A program made the translations under genes and the position numbers. DNA of 64,000 bases from Hamiltosporidium tvaerminnensis (lineage: Eukaryota > Microsporidia > Dubosqiidae). The DNA is taken from positions 186,001 to 250,000 of the forward strand of contig CM061254.1 in the NCBI GenBank assembly GCA_022605425.2. Direction: 5' to 3'. The notes under the pieces were generated by a model, which was not told the DNA's origin, searched no databases, and saw nothing but the letters and a program-made list of their open reading frames with translations. Numbering within the stretch: position 1 is the stretch's first letter; each line of letters starts with the position of its first letter. Below, piece after piece: positions 12,804 to 22,830 of the stretch.

Positions 12804-13518
12804 ATGAAAAGTTATTTAAACTATTTAAAGATAATATCAATTAAAACAAATATGGTTGTAGCGGAATCAGTACCGAATTCAACTGATATTGTCACATTTG
12901 AAAATGAAGCTTCGGGGCAGGGTGGAGCTTGGTGTAATCGCACTCTTGTTTGTAAAAACCGAATAGAATACAACATTAAAATGAATGCATGTCAATCTAA
13001 GGAACTCCATGAAAAAGAATCAAACAATGACTGTAGAATAGGCATACCGGAAACTACGAAAGCGGAATTATCTCCTCAAAAAACAGAATCTCTTACATTT
13101 TCTTGTAATATTATTGCAGAAGATGTAATATCTATAAACCCCTTTCAAAAAACAAATCATATAAATATGTTATCACATCAAAGACCTTCTATTGCACCAA
13201 ATTCCAATACTGAGCGTAAAATCTCTTCTGATAATTGCCACGCTTCTTGCGGTGAAAATAAAATTTGCGATGAGTCATGCAACGGGTATTGGTGTGAACC
13301 ATGCAATTAATTAAATGTTGTGAAGATCCAGATTTTGTCTCTGGATGCACAGAAGGATTTTGTATTTCGATCCGAATATTCTTAGAAGTAATATTCAATA
13401 CCTTAGATGTTGTTGTGGTTGCTATATAGAATTTCTTTCGAGCTGTATGAAAGAATTCTGGGATTTGTTTTGTTGCTTTTGTGAATGCATTTGTATGGTT
13501 TTTGGTGCGGAATATTGA
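12804..13518 (+). pseudogene. Cys-rich protein gene read in three successive frames
   Basis: An ATG-started frame of 168 codons (12804-13310) ends just after a Cys cluster (HASCGENKICDESCNGYWCE). The Cys pattern then continues without a gap in the next frame (13304-13423: QLIKCCEDPDFVSGCTEGFC) and again in the third frame (13381-13518: LRCCCGCYIEFLSSC, FWDLFCCFCECICMVFG), ending at TGA 13516-13518. Each step changes codon phase in the same direction. The N-terminus is only weakly signal-like. The first 110 residues are Asn/Ser/Glu-rich with a few Cys. I do not recognise the family; a secreted or wall-associated Cys-rich protein is a guess. Two one-base losses in a pseudogene, sequencing errors, or (less likely) programmed shifts would all explain it. 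Confidence 0.55.
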
Positions 13519-14043
13519 GTTATTTTAAAAAAAAATGACTTACCACTTATTAAAGTTATTGTTTCATAAAATAAATGTTTCATTGGGCTTAAATATATTT
13601 TTAAATTCATTTTCTTGATTAAGAAATTCATTTATTAGTTAATCCCATATTTAGAATTTTATTAAGACATAATTAAATTTATATCTAATAAAATAATATA
13701 CCAGATCCACGAATATTATCTGTATTTTTTTGATTAGATTCCTTATTAAAAATAAATGTAATCTAGTTTTTATTTTTTTAAAGACATTCATTATGAAATT
13801 CTCCGTCCTAAAACAATTTTTTTTACAGAAATATTTTCTTGAAATGAAAGAATTTTACTTCTTACATTGATATTATGAGATGGTTCTAATAGAACATATT
13901 AGCTTGGTGTTGATACCATTTTACAATTAATTTCATAAAAAAATAATTTACATATAAACAGACCTCACTTTTTTTACTTTGAATTTCATAATTACATATT
14001 AACAGATAATAGCTGATCGAATTTAGATATGTTATAAAAAAAA
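13519..14043. other. no gene seen
   Basis: AT-rich spacer with short frames on the minus strand lacking family features. Confidence 0.5.
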
Positions 14044-14410
14044 TGGATGAAGAGAAGATAACCGCATTTAAAAACATTTGGTTGGCGATGAGTGAGTAGA
14101 ATTAGTATGAAAAATATTATTGTCATTTTGGTGGGATATAAACCACCCTAGACATAAAGTCAAATCTCTTATAATCCCGAGTATATCAGAGTAAAAGAAA
14201 CAATTTGAAAACTTCAATTTGTTCCTGCTCGACAGCGAGTAGTAAAAGAGTAACAGAATAACTAAGTAAGATTCTATATTCATCATGTAGTTATATGAGA
14301 GTAAAAGAAACAATTTGAAAACTTCAATTTGTTCATCCTGGACAGCGAGTAGTGAAAGAGTAACAGAATAAGTAAGTAAGATTCTATATTCATCATGTAG
14401 TTATATCAGA
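14044..14410 (+). repeat. family B element with internal 110-bp tandem duplication (B2)
   Basis: The first ~60 bp (GATAACCGCATTTAAAAAC, then TTGGTTGGCGATGAGTGAG) match the 5' module shared by families A and B. From there it follows family B (TGGGATATAAACCACCCTA, CTCTTATAATCCCGAG) rather than A. A 110-bp unit is tandemly duplicated (14184-14293 and 14294-14403). Each unit carries a near-perfect 25-nt hairpin (14199-14223, 11-bp arms with one T-T mismatch). The first unit also has a 7-bp hairpin, CTGCTCG acag CGAGTAG (14225-14242). Confidence 0.75.
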
Positions 14411-15798
14411 GTATACGCATTACAGTACAACTCATCAAAAATTTTAGTCAATTATTTCTATAAAATTGATTCCATTTAAATAATATATTTTCAAAAATAT
14501 GTAAGTTTCCAAAGAAAAAAATTTAGCAATAAAAAAGATGATATTCGGAAAAAAAATAAATGTTTAACTATTTTAAAATAAATTTTGAAATTAAATTTTA
14601 TTTTCATGCCAACTATAATTAAAAAAAAATGTTAGAAGCATCCGGTTGATACAAAATGTGTGTTTATTTCAAATAATCTCATATTCCTTATATAGAAAGA
14701 ATAATTTAATTATAAATCCGAATCTACCGTTTGATTTTGAAGATAAATTAATTTAAAAAATTAAAATTAAATATTTTATCAGTGCAGACGTGATATTGAC
14801 TTTTAAATTTACCGATAAAAAATATAAATTTTACTGAAATTTATATTATCATCCGACAGTCATTTTTAACTAAAAACAGAATATTTAAATAAAACCCAGT
14901 TAAAAGATCAAGTTAATCTATAAAAAATTTAAATTATAAAATCACTTACTTCATATATAATAAAGAATTATTAAGTACACTGTATTTCCCATTCTAAGAT
15001 TTGTCGCATTCTAAATAAAATATTTTGTTTATATTCTAATACAGTAAAAAAAAATTGCAAACAAAAATAAAAATATTTTAAGTTATATCTTATATCCTAA
15101 TTAAAAATACAATTTATACTTTCTTTTTTTCGCGTTAAACTAAACAAATAAGAAAGTATTGAACAAGTTAATGAACTAAAATATTTTTTTAAATTTTTTC
15201 CATATTTTATATTTGATTAATTTATAAATTTAAAAAATACTAAAAATAGAAATTTACATTTATAATTTAAAAATACTAAAAAACAGTGAAAACAGTATAA
15301 TTTACATTTATAATTTTTTACTTTCAAGTTATTATACTTAATTTTCTATTCAATTATTTCTTTTAATTTCTATTTTTAATATTTCAATAGATCGGTAGAT
15401 ATTAAATGACTAGTACTTATATTTAAGATTTATCGTATTACAATATGTTCCCCTCCAAAATATTTATTACTTATACTATTATCTCTTCATTTTGTGTCTA
15501 TAATTACAAAATTACTGGATAGTAACGTATAAAATAATATTTATTAAAATTATATTTCTTCAAATATTTATAAAAGTTTAATTTAAAAATCTTTTAGTAT
15601 TTTTTTAAATAATAAAAATACATTTATAACCATTAATATAAACTTATATGAACTTATATGAACTTGTATGAACTTATATGAACTTATATAAACTTATAAA
15701 AAATTATAAAGTTGTATATACTTATATAATTACTAACTAATATTTTCTATTTTATTACAGTTAACCTTTCATAAAAGTTTATAATTTTTCATTTTTTA
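14411..15798. other. gene-free AT-rich spacer with a short 10-bp tandem repeat
   Basis: Very AT-rich with no supportable frame. At about 15641-15700 the 10-mer AACTTATATG is repeated 5-6 times with small changes. Confidence 0.6.
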
Positions 15799-16525
15799 GT
15801 GGAGGGAGGATAACCACATAAAAAACTTTCTGCTTGGCAATGAGTGTGTGAAACTGGTGTGAGATCAATTTTTGGATTTTTGGTGGGAATACAACCACAC
15901 TAAATCTTCGGTTGTTCCATGGGAGTTTGTATGAGGAGGGGAGGTCTAAGAAATGGAGAAACTTTTTCTACAAATTTATTTGTAGTTTTTTATGCAACCA
16001 GATTGCAGACCGCAGCTGAACATTTAGGTAATTGCCATGTAAAAGCATGGAAACCTAGCCTTGCTCACTCGGTTTAGAAGACTTAGTGCCTGAGAGATAT
16101 AAAACAAAAAACCATTTAAAGCCAGGAAAGCTAAGTAGCAGGTTATACCTGTTGGTATGACATTGCACTGTCTAGGTGGACCTCATGTAAATCTCTGAAA
16201 TATATCTTAGCTAGAAGCTTATTGGGTTCAGAAAGTGTAGAGTAAGTGGGAATGCTGCATAGTCTTGGGGGAGCCCAGGGGGGGCTTCGGCCTTCGATCA
16301 CACTCCATGCAACGGACATTAACGAACTCCGGGTAACTGCCTCGCCTATTAATTAGGTTATACACACCTGGTAGATGAAAGGCTTTGGGACGTAGGTATC
16401 GCAGGGGTTACTGATGGAGTTTTGGGGTAGCAGTTATTTATGTTAAACCTAGAACTGCGTTAATGTCATGAAAACAAATATAACACTTGCCACTGTTTCG
16501 AAAAGATGTCATACTTTTAAATAAA
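15799..16525 (+). repeat. family A dispersed repeat, well-preserved copy (A1)
   Basis: About 727 bp, from GTGGAGGGAGGATAACCAC to GATGTCATACTTTTAAATAA. Three other well-kept copies lie at 35.2 kb (inverted), 39.6 kb and 40.7 kb. Visible self-complementary pieces are CTACAAAT-tt-ATTTGTAG (15968-15985), CCATG-taaaag-CATGG (16035-16050) and GGC-TTCG-GCC (16283-16292), plus GTGG...CCAC at the very 5' end. It has no ATG-started ORF of note. A 60-69 codon frame seen in two copies starts at TTG and is not kept here. The 3' end carries AATAAA. No clear terminal inverted repeats or target duplication are seen, so the class (SINE-like, non-autonomous LINE, or solo LTR) is open. Confidence 0.85.
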
Positions 16526-16739
16526 GTCTAAAATCAAAGTATTTTTATAAATTATTTTATATTCTTTTCTTTAAAATTAAATACTTTAAATACTCTTTTA
16601 AATTTATAATTTATCTTTTCAAAACACTAATTATTTTAAATCTTAAATGCTTTCAAACTCTATTTTTTTGATAATACTTTTATTTTAGTATTTCTATTTC
16701 ATTATAAGTATTCGATTCTTTAATACACCTTTAAAAATA

Positions 16740-16835
16740 CTTCTATTTCACTATTTCTTTAGTAATACTCTTTAGTAATACTCTTTAGTAATACTCTTTA
16801 GTAATACTCTTTAATAATACTCCTTTACAAATCCT
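16740..16835 (+). repeat. 14-bp tandem repeat
   Basis: CTTTAGTAATACTC is repeated about five times, followed by degenerate units (CTTTAATAATACTC). It lies about 100 bp upstream of the RWD-like gene, in the intergene where other genes have CACCC repeats. Confidence 0.8.
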
Positions 16836-16940
16836 TTAATACATACTTCTATTTTACTATTTCTTTATAAATATTCCCTTGTCTCAAATTTTATAAAAAA
16901 TATATTTTTAACAAATTTTATTCTCTTTATATCCTTATTG

Positions 16941-17381
16941 ATGTATGAAGAAGATGAAGAAATATTACTTTTAAAAAACATTTTTAAAAACAATTTAATT
17001 ATACAAAACACTACAATACACTGTATTCTTCCAAAAGGAGTTATTTCATTACAAAAAATAAATAAAAATATAACAATAAAATATATTGATGGTAGTATAT
17101 CAATATTAAAAGAATTAAAAAAATATTTAGAAGAAAATACTTGTGAATATATTTTATATCCGTTGATATTTAAATATTCTTTACTTTTGGAAAAAAGTAA
17201 GTTTATTACAGAAAAAACACAAATTGATTTTGAAATACAAAATGTTCAAAGAATCAGTGAAGAGGAGTTTCTTCAATGGAAGTGTCATAAAGTTTATGTA
17301 CGGCCTAAATATGAAAAAATGACAGGAAAAGAATTTTTTATAAATTTAAGAAACAGTAAAACAGAGTGGAAAGAGGAGTAA
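16941..17381 (+). CDS. RWD-domain, Gir2/RWDD1-like protein (DFRP C-terminal motif)
   Basis: The N-terminus YEEDEEILLLKNIF matches the opening helix of RWD domains (E..EI.AL.SIY), and residues ~15-95 alternate short beta-type stretches as in that fold. The C-terminal ISEEEFLQWK, followed about 15 residues later by MTGKEFF, is the hallmark of the DRG-family-regulatory-protein tail (T.E.FL.WK ... LTGK.LF). Proteins of this layout (yeast Gir2, animal RWDD1) bind and stabilise the translation-linked GTPases DRG/Rbg. The 146-residue length is short compared with yeast Gir2, as expected in a reduced genome. Translation should start at the ATG at 16941; a TTG directly before it is not a start. It converges on the coiled-coil gene at 17.8 kb. 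Function is inferred from motifs only. Confidence 0.65.
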   Translation: MYEEDEEILLLKNIFKNNLIIQNTTIHCILPKGVISLQKINKNITIKYIDGSISILKELKKYLEENTCEYILYPLIFKYSLLLEKSKFITEKTQIDFEIQNVQRISEEEFLQWKCHKVYVRPKYEKMTGKEFFINLRNSKTEWKEE

Positions 17382-17502
17382 GAATTATAAGGGGGATTTG
17401 GATATGAGAGAAGTGAGTAGAATATAGTTTACATAAGAAATATCATTGAATATCAGTAATTGTCAGTAAATATAATTTTATTTTGTTTAATTTAATTTTA
17501 TT

Positions 17503-17800
17503 TCTATTCCTCTATTCCTCTATTCCTCCATTCCTCTATTCCTCCATTCCTCTATTCCTCCATTCCTCTATTCCTCCATTCCTCTATTTCTCCATTCCTC
17601 TATTTCTCCATTCCTCTATTCCTCTATTCCTCTATTCCTCTATTCCTCTATTCCTCTATTCCTCTATTCCTCTGTTCCTCTATTCCTCTATTCCTCTATT
17701 CCTCTGTTCCTCTATTCCTCTATTCCTCTGTTCCTCTGTTCCTCTATTCCTCTATTCCTCTATTCCTCTATTCCTCTGTTCCTTTCTATTCCTCTATTCC
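17503..17800. repeat. 9-bp minisatellite (CTATTCCTC)n
   Basis: About 33 units of CTATTCCTC, with CCATTCCTC and CTGTTCCTC variants. A higher-order alternation of CTA and CCA units occurs in the first 90 bp. It lies between two convergent genes. On the minus strand each unit reads GAGGAATAG, and the last one, at 17802-17804, supplies the TAG stop of the adjacent minus-strand gene. Confidence 0.95.
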
Positions 17801-17801
17801 C

Positions 17802-18169
17802 CTATTCCTTTCTATTCATCCCTAATTCATTTCTATCTCCTTCTATATTTTCTTCTTCACTAAACAATTTCTCAATTCCTTTTGAAATATTAAAATATGA
17901 ATTTTTAACTTTTTCATATTTATTTTTAATATCTTCCATTTCATTTTCATGTTTCTCTAATTCTTCACTAATTTTTTCATTTTCTTCTTTTAGTAAATTC
18001 GTTATTTCAATTGTAAATTCTTGAAAACAATTATAAATTGTTTTTAAATTGTCTAAAATTAGAATCTAAAATAAAACTTACTGTTTATTAATTCGTGTCG
18101 TTTTTTTAATATTTTTGTTACTTTTTCTGTTGCTTTGTTCTTTTCTAATGAATTGTTAGATAAAGACAT
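17802..18169 (-). CDS. intron-containing small coiled-coil protein, 112 aa
   Basis: The gene is visible only when a 29-nt intron is removed: exons 18169-18082 and 18052-17802 (339 nt, 113 codons with stop). Unspliced, the frame stops after ~36 codons. Spliced, it stays open to a TAG formed by the neighbouring minisatellite. The product is highly charged, with a Lys-rich start (EKVTKILKKRHELI), a central helix (FTIEITNLLKEENEKI), then a Glu/Lys coiled coil over about residues 45-95. I do not recognise the family; small helical subunits of Mediator or kinetochore complexes look like this, but nothing specific supports that. It converges with the RWD-like gene. Confidence 0.7.
18053..18081 (-). 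other. spliceosomal intron, 29 nt
   Basis: The intron has a GTAAGT donor, an internal TTCTAAT that can serve as branch site, and a TTTTAG acceptor. Its size and signals are those of the very short introns known in microsporidia. Removing exactly 29 nt joins codon halves A|AC and restores an open frame. The nearer AG (16 nt from the donor) would give a frame that soon stops. It lies 88 nt into the gene. Confidence 0.75.
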
Positions 18170-18189
18170 TTTTTATGCGTTTTAAATAA

Positions 18190-18425
18190 AAAAATGATTT
18201 AAATTTACTACTTTCTTATAAATTTACTAATTTCTTATAGATATACTACTTTCTTATAAATTTAGTATTTCTTATAGATATTCTACTTTCTTTAAATTTA
18301 CTACTTTCTTATAAATTTAGTATTTCTTTAAATTTACTAATTTCTCATATAAATTTACTATTTTCTTATACAAATTTACAGCTTTCTTATACAAATTTAC
18401 TATTTTCTTATACAAATTTATATTC
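18190..18425. repeat. ~20-bp AT-rich tandem repeat
   Basis: Units like AAATTTACTACTTTCTTATA recur about 11 times with indels, between the intron gene and the next small frame. Confidence 0.8.
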
Positions 18426-18492
18426 CTATTTCATTCTTAATCTCTTTCACTTTGATAAGCTTCAATTATTTATTCTTCTACTTCTTTCTTAC

Positions 18493-18624
18493 TTATATAT
18501 CTGTACTACAAGTATCACTAATTAATAAAGAATCTTTTACACATTCATTTACATATTCTTCCATTTCAAAAACAGTATCAACAAGTTTCTTACATCTGAA
18601 TACTAAAAATATAAAAAGTTTCAT
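18493..18624 (-). CDS. possible 43-codon peptide
   Basis: An ATG frame starting MKLFIFLVFRCKKL has a short hydrophobic N-terminus and then an acidic tail (VFEMEEYVNECVKDS). It is less AT-biased than its surroundings and shares orientation with the intron gene. A further open run in another frame lies just downstream (EVEE, IIEAYQSERD-like), so this may be a remnant or an exon of a larger gene. Weak call. Confidence 0.25.
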   Translation of the reverse strand: MKLFIFLVFRCKKLVDTVFEMEEYVNECVKDSLLISDTCSTDI

Positions 18625-18654
18625 TTTTTAAGTCGAAATGTGTATTTTTAAAAA

Positions 18655-18890
18655 ATATTTGTTTTCGTCGTATTAATATGATTGATTATCTTTGCACAAA
18701 ATTATTTGTTTTCCCGTATTAATATGATGGATTATCTTTTCTTAAGTAAATACTGTTTTTTTTAAAATTATTTGTTCTATATATTCTTAATATGATTGAT
18801 TATCTTTTTCTTATAAAAAAACAGTATTTTTTATAAAATTATTTGTTCTATATATTCTTAATATGATTGATTATCTTTTTTTTAAATAGA
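18655..18890. repeat. four imperfect 50-65-bp repeats
   Basis: The block TATTTGTT...TTAATATGATTGATTATCTTT occurs four times (near 18656, 18703, 18770, 18840), with insertions between. It lies directly upstream of the four-TM protein gene. Confidence 0.8.
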
Positions 18891-18985
18891 TACAAATATA
18901 AGTTAGAATGATTTAAGTATTAAAATATTTACAAATGATTTTTAATTATTAGTTTTCCTTAAAAAGAATTTTCTTTGTTTAGTTT

Positions 18986-19900
18986 ATGAATTATTTTATT
19001 GATTATTGTTTTAAAACGACTCCTTTATTTCTTATCAGTAAAAAAAAGGAGGTAGATGACTGTAAAAAGAGAAAAAAAGGAGTATTTAAACCAATGAGAA
19101 GTAAGAATGATACATTAAAAAAGAAAAAATGCAATATGAATGAACCAATAATATATTTACAACCAATAGTACTCTACCAGATAACCAATTACAATACAAA
19201 ATATTTTGTATTAAATATTTACAAAGAAATCTGTATACAAGGAATCACAATGTCAACTCGTGGATACAAAAACGTTAGAATATTTACACAACTACTAACT
19301 CTAATACTAATACTGGTGAATACAGCACTTCTGGTAATATTTTTTGTTCATAAAAAATATTTTACAGTGGAAGAGAAAATAAACTCTTCTTTGATAAATC
19401 TAGAATTTGTATATAAATATACCGCTATGTTGAACATAACACTTGGATTCTTTGCTTCTTGTTGTGTCAACAGCAAGATTAAAATGTATATGAAGATATA
19501 TTTACTGACTGGTTTTTTCTTACTTGCTATGCATCTCGGTTTTCTTTTATATACTAAATTAGAGTATAAAAATGATTTTTCTCAACAGTTTTCGTTACAA
19601 ATGGCACAAAATCCGAGTGTAAAGTATTTGGTTATGACTTTGTTGGATTGCACAGAATTTGGAGAAAACAATTGTATGGACAAAACTAAGAGTCTGTCTT
19701 CTCTTATGATACATCTGTATTGTTTTATTACTGTTATATCTTTTATAGATAATTTGTTATTGTTTATTATGATACGCGTTGCTTTATCTATGGATATTGC
19801 TGTACCGTTACCGTTACCACCTAAAATTGAAAGTAATGTACCTGCTGGATTCTCTACAGAGTCACTACGGGCAAGAAGAGTAATTAAAGAAATGGGATAA
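18986..19900 (+). CDS. four-transmembrane protein, tetraspanin-like layout
   Basis: The hydrophobic segments fall after an internal ATG at 19250 (residue 89; MSTRGYKNVRI). Counting from there: TM1 ~15-33 (LLTLILILVNTALLVIFFV), TM2 ~55-73, TM3 ~83-101, a loop of ~50 residues with two Cys (CTEFGENNC), TM4 ~150-175, then a cytoplasmic tail with PLPLPP. This spacing resembles tetraspanins or claudin-like proteins, but the CCG signature is absent, so the family is not assigned. The 88-residue N-terminal extension is Lys-rich, polar and compositionally unlike the rest. It may be leader sequence, in which case the true start is 19250 and the protein is 216 aa. Probably a membrane protein of the plasma or endomembranes. 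Confidence 0.7.
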   Translation: MNYFIDYCFKTTPLFLISKKKEVDDCKKRKKGVFKPMRSKNDTLKKKKCNMNEPIIYLQPIVLYQITNYNTKYFVLNIYKEICIQGITMSTRGYKNVRIFTQLLTLILILVNTALLVIFFVHKKYFTVEEKINSSLINLEFVYKYTAMLNITLGFFASCCVNSKIKMYMKIYLLTGFFLLAMHLGFLLYTKLEYKNDFSQQFSLQMAQNPSVKYLVMTLLDCTEFGENNCMDKTKSLSSLMIHLYCFITVISFIDNLLLFIMIRVALSMDIAVPLPLPPKIESNVPAGFSTESLRARRVIKEMG

Positions 19901-19904
19901 TCAA

Positions 19905-21470
19905 ACTAAAGGAATTGTAAAGAAATATAAGTAAAATTAGGAGAATATAAGAGAATATAAACGAAGTTCGAAAGAAATAAAAAGAAATATAAAGGTTAAA
20001 AGGAAATAAAAAGAAATAAAAAGTATTTATTTAATATACTCTTTACTGTTAATAGTTTATAAGTTTTATATTTCATCCGGAATATTCGGTTTTTTTTTTT
20101 AAATTTTAAATTTTCTTAAATCAATAATCTTAGAAGCAATAAGCTTAATAATCGCAATAAAATAATCTAAAAATTAAAATTTTTTCTTTGTGATAATCCA
20201 AGAATAAATTTAAACCAAATTTATAAAAATATGTTTGCAACACTTTAAGTATCAACTAAAATATGAAGACAGTTCCAGAACAAATAATATTTAAAAACCA
20301 AATTTTATTTGCTAATATTGATGAAAGATACTTCTAAGACTAAATACAGATAAGAATTGGAAATGAAATAATTAATAGAGAGATGAAGAGATAAAAATAT
20401 ATATTTGATTCTCGCTTACCTAAACTCTACAAAGGTAGAGAAATAATAAATCAAATAGTTATACAATTCAATCCATTTTTTCTCTCCATATGTCTAATTC
20501 CATCTCTTTTTCTATATTTATAACCATTTTTTTGATTTAAAAATATAAAATCAATTTAAAGTTCATTAATTTTGGTGTTTGGTTGCTTAAAACTTTCTTA
20601 CGCATTATAATATATGAGTACTTAACATGTTTGTTTATATATCTCTCATCTCCATATGTTATAACTAATAATTATCTTTCCTAACTCTTATCAATATTTA
20701 GTCTTTAATTGACTTATTCATCAATAAAAACAAAGTAATTTTCTTGTAAATACTATAGACTGTATATATGCCTCTATTCTTACCAATAAATATTAAGAAT
20801 AACATTAATTCTTATATAATTACTTCTTACTTATCCCAGTCTTCTTGTACCTCTCGGTGTTTATGAAGAACAATATTACTCTTTCTATTGTTCAGAATAA
20901 TAAAAAAAATACTATTATTCAGCATAATTTTCGGAAATAGTTTCTAGAACTTTATTATGAATAACATTTCAAGAATAATTTTAAGATAAATTTTATGGTA
21001 TTTTGTCACAATACAGTCCCAGGTTTTACCAATTACAATTTAATAAATAATTTTATTAAAAATATAATTTTATTCCTTTCATTCTCCTGAAAATTAAATT
21101 TAATTTTCAAGGGTATAAAAAAAACATTTTTGAATAAATATTAATGGTCCTCCTCCCAATCCTTATTCTACCAATAATTATAAAAATTCTATATAATAAT
21201 TCTAGTGATAATAGTTCACATGCTTATACTAGTATTTCTACTAATATTCCCATATAATTTTACTAATATTATGATATAGTTCTACTGATAATTCTATATA
21301 GTTCTACTTATAATTCTAGCAGTAATCCTTTAATACATCCTCTATATAATTCTTTAATACACTTCTTCGTTTCACTCTTATCACTGACCTATCATTTCTT
21401 TAACCTCCACCCCTTTTTCTTACACAAAAAAAATCATAAAAAATTATAAAAAATTATAAATCAACCCTTT
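19905..21470. other. gene-free intergenic stretch
   Basis: It begins with a purine-rich tract directly after the stop (AAAGAAATAAAAAG units, 19915-20030) and ends C-rich before the next gene (ACCTCCACCCC at ~21405). Between 21170 and 21350 there are loose repeats of TAATTCTA. No gene seen. Confidence 0.6.
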
Positions 21471-21472
21471 GT

Positions 21473-21802
21473 ATGGACAGAGAAGACCAAAACTATTACA
21501 AACCAAGAACAAACCAAAGATACTCTAAAGAATCAACAACCGACACACGTAAAAACTACCCTACAAACACCACCCACAGATATACTAGAGACACTTCTAA
21601 AGAACACACACATCCATCTTCATATGACAGAAGAAGAGATAATGAATCTATGTATCCAAGAAATATAAATAATAGTTATGGTAGAAGATATACACGTTAT
21701 GATAGTAGTACTTATAATAAAGGTGTTAGAGTTGTTAGAAAAGGTATACCAACGCGTGAAGAGTTAGATGAGCAACTTATCAAGTACATGCGTGGAGAGT
21801 AA
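21473..21802 (+). CDS. basic Arg/Tyr-rich protein with FoP/ALY-type C-terminal motif
   Basis: 109 residues. The first ~90 are low complexity and basic (R, Y, S, N, T), without an RRM. The last 20 contain IPTREELDEQLIKYMRGE, which resembles the C-terminal motif of mRNA-export adaptors (FoP duplication domain; UAP56-binding motif of ALY/Yra1: LD.ELD.YM). From the family, such a motif contacts the helicase UAP56/Sub2 during mRNP export. A small disordered adaptor is plausible in a reduced genome. The start is ATG at 21473, 5 nt after a CCC (CAACCCTTTGT). It is followed by G-rich repeats. The call rests on one short motif. Confidence 0.55.
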   Translation: MDREDQNYYKPRTNQRYSKESTTDTRKNYPTNTTHRYTRDTSKEHTHPSSYDRRRDNESMYPRNINNSYGRRYTRYDSSTYNKGVRVVRKGIPTREELDEQLIKYMRGE

Positions 21803-22044
21803 AGGGGTGGGGTATTGTAGTAGGGATATATTAGTAGGAATATATATTAGTATTAGAGGATTTAAAAAGTATTATAAGTAAGAAGGATAATAATAAGTAA
21901 GAAGTATGAGGTGTTATATTAAAGGTATAAGGATTGGTAATATTAAATATTTAATTTTTTTTATTTTTTTATATTTGATAAATTAAAAATATATTGTTTA
22001 TGCAATAAAGGGATAGGTTTTCATTTTAGTATTTATAAAGAAGT

Positions 22045-22745
22045 AGTAATCGATAAGAGGGTGTTAATTACTAGTACTATTGATAAGAGGGTGTTAGTAA
22101 TATTATTATAGATAAGAGGGTGTTATTAATAGTATTGTCATTAACACCCTTTAATTATAAGTGGTTATTAATAACACCCTTTTAATTATTGATACTTGTC
22201 TATAAGACCCTTTTAATTATTACTAGTTACTACTATCACCCTTTTATCGATGGTACTAGTATAACTAACACCCTCCAATATACTCTAACACCCACCAACC
22301 CTACCATACTATAAATAGCACCCTCTTGAATACACCGACCCTACTCTACTATAACTAAAACCCTCTATCATACTACATATAATTAACAGCCTCCATCCTA
22401 CTACTATTACTAACACCCCTCTATCATACTACTATAACTAAAATCCTCTATCATACTACTATAACTAAAACCCTCTAACATACTACTATAACTAACACCC
22501 CTCTATCATACTACTATAACTAAAACCCTCTAACATACTACTATAACTAACACCCCTCTAACATACTACTATAACTAAAACCCTCTAACATACTACTATT
22601 ACTAACACCCCTCTAACACACCTACATATAACTAACACCCTCTATCCTACTACTATTACTAACACCTCTCTATCACACCTACATATAATAAACACTCTAA
22701 TATATCCCTACTGTTACTAACACCCTCCCCCGTACTAACACCCCC
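22045..22745. repeat. mirror-image minisatellites between two co-directional genes
   Basis: The left part (22045-22135) has GATAAGAGGGTGTTA units. From 22140 the strand flips and the same motif appears as its complement, first AACACCCTTTTAATTA (to ~22240). It continues as ~29-bp units of TACTACTATAACTAACACCCCTCTA (to 22745). The switch lies about 340 bp after one stop and 690 bp before the next ATG. Confidence 0.9.
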
Positions 22746-22830
22746 ATACACCTATAACCCCGTTTCACATTCTGTAACAAATATTACAAATCATTTTTCT
22801 CCAAACAAAAACAAGAAAAAAAACCAAGAA

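Noticed and set aside
13422-14313. Minus-strand frames of 63-81 codons
   Set aside because: Some start at non-ATG codons, they overlap the family B repeat or AT-rich spacer, and no protein features are visible.
16400-16440. Hammerhead-like core (CTGATGG) in family A
   Set aside because: The consensus CTGATGA is not met and the word is not conserved among copies (CCGATGG, CCAATGA), so there is no catalytic core.
17483-17863. 126-codon IPLFLYSS-repeat protein
   Set aside because: Translation of the CTATTCCTC minisatellite; no ATG at its start and no non-repeat domain.
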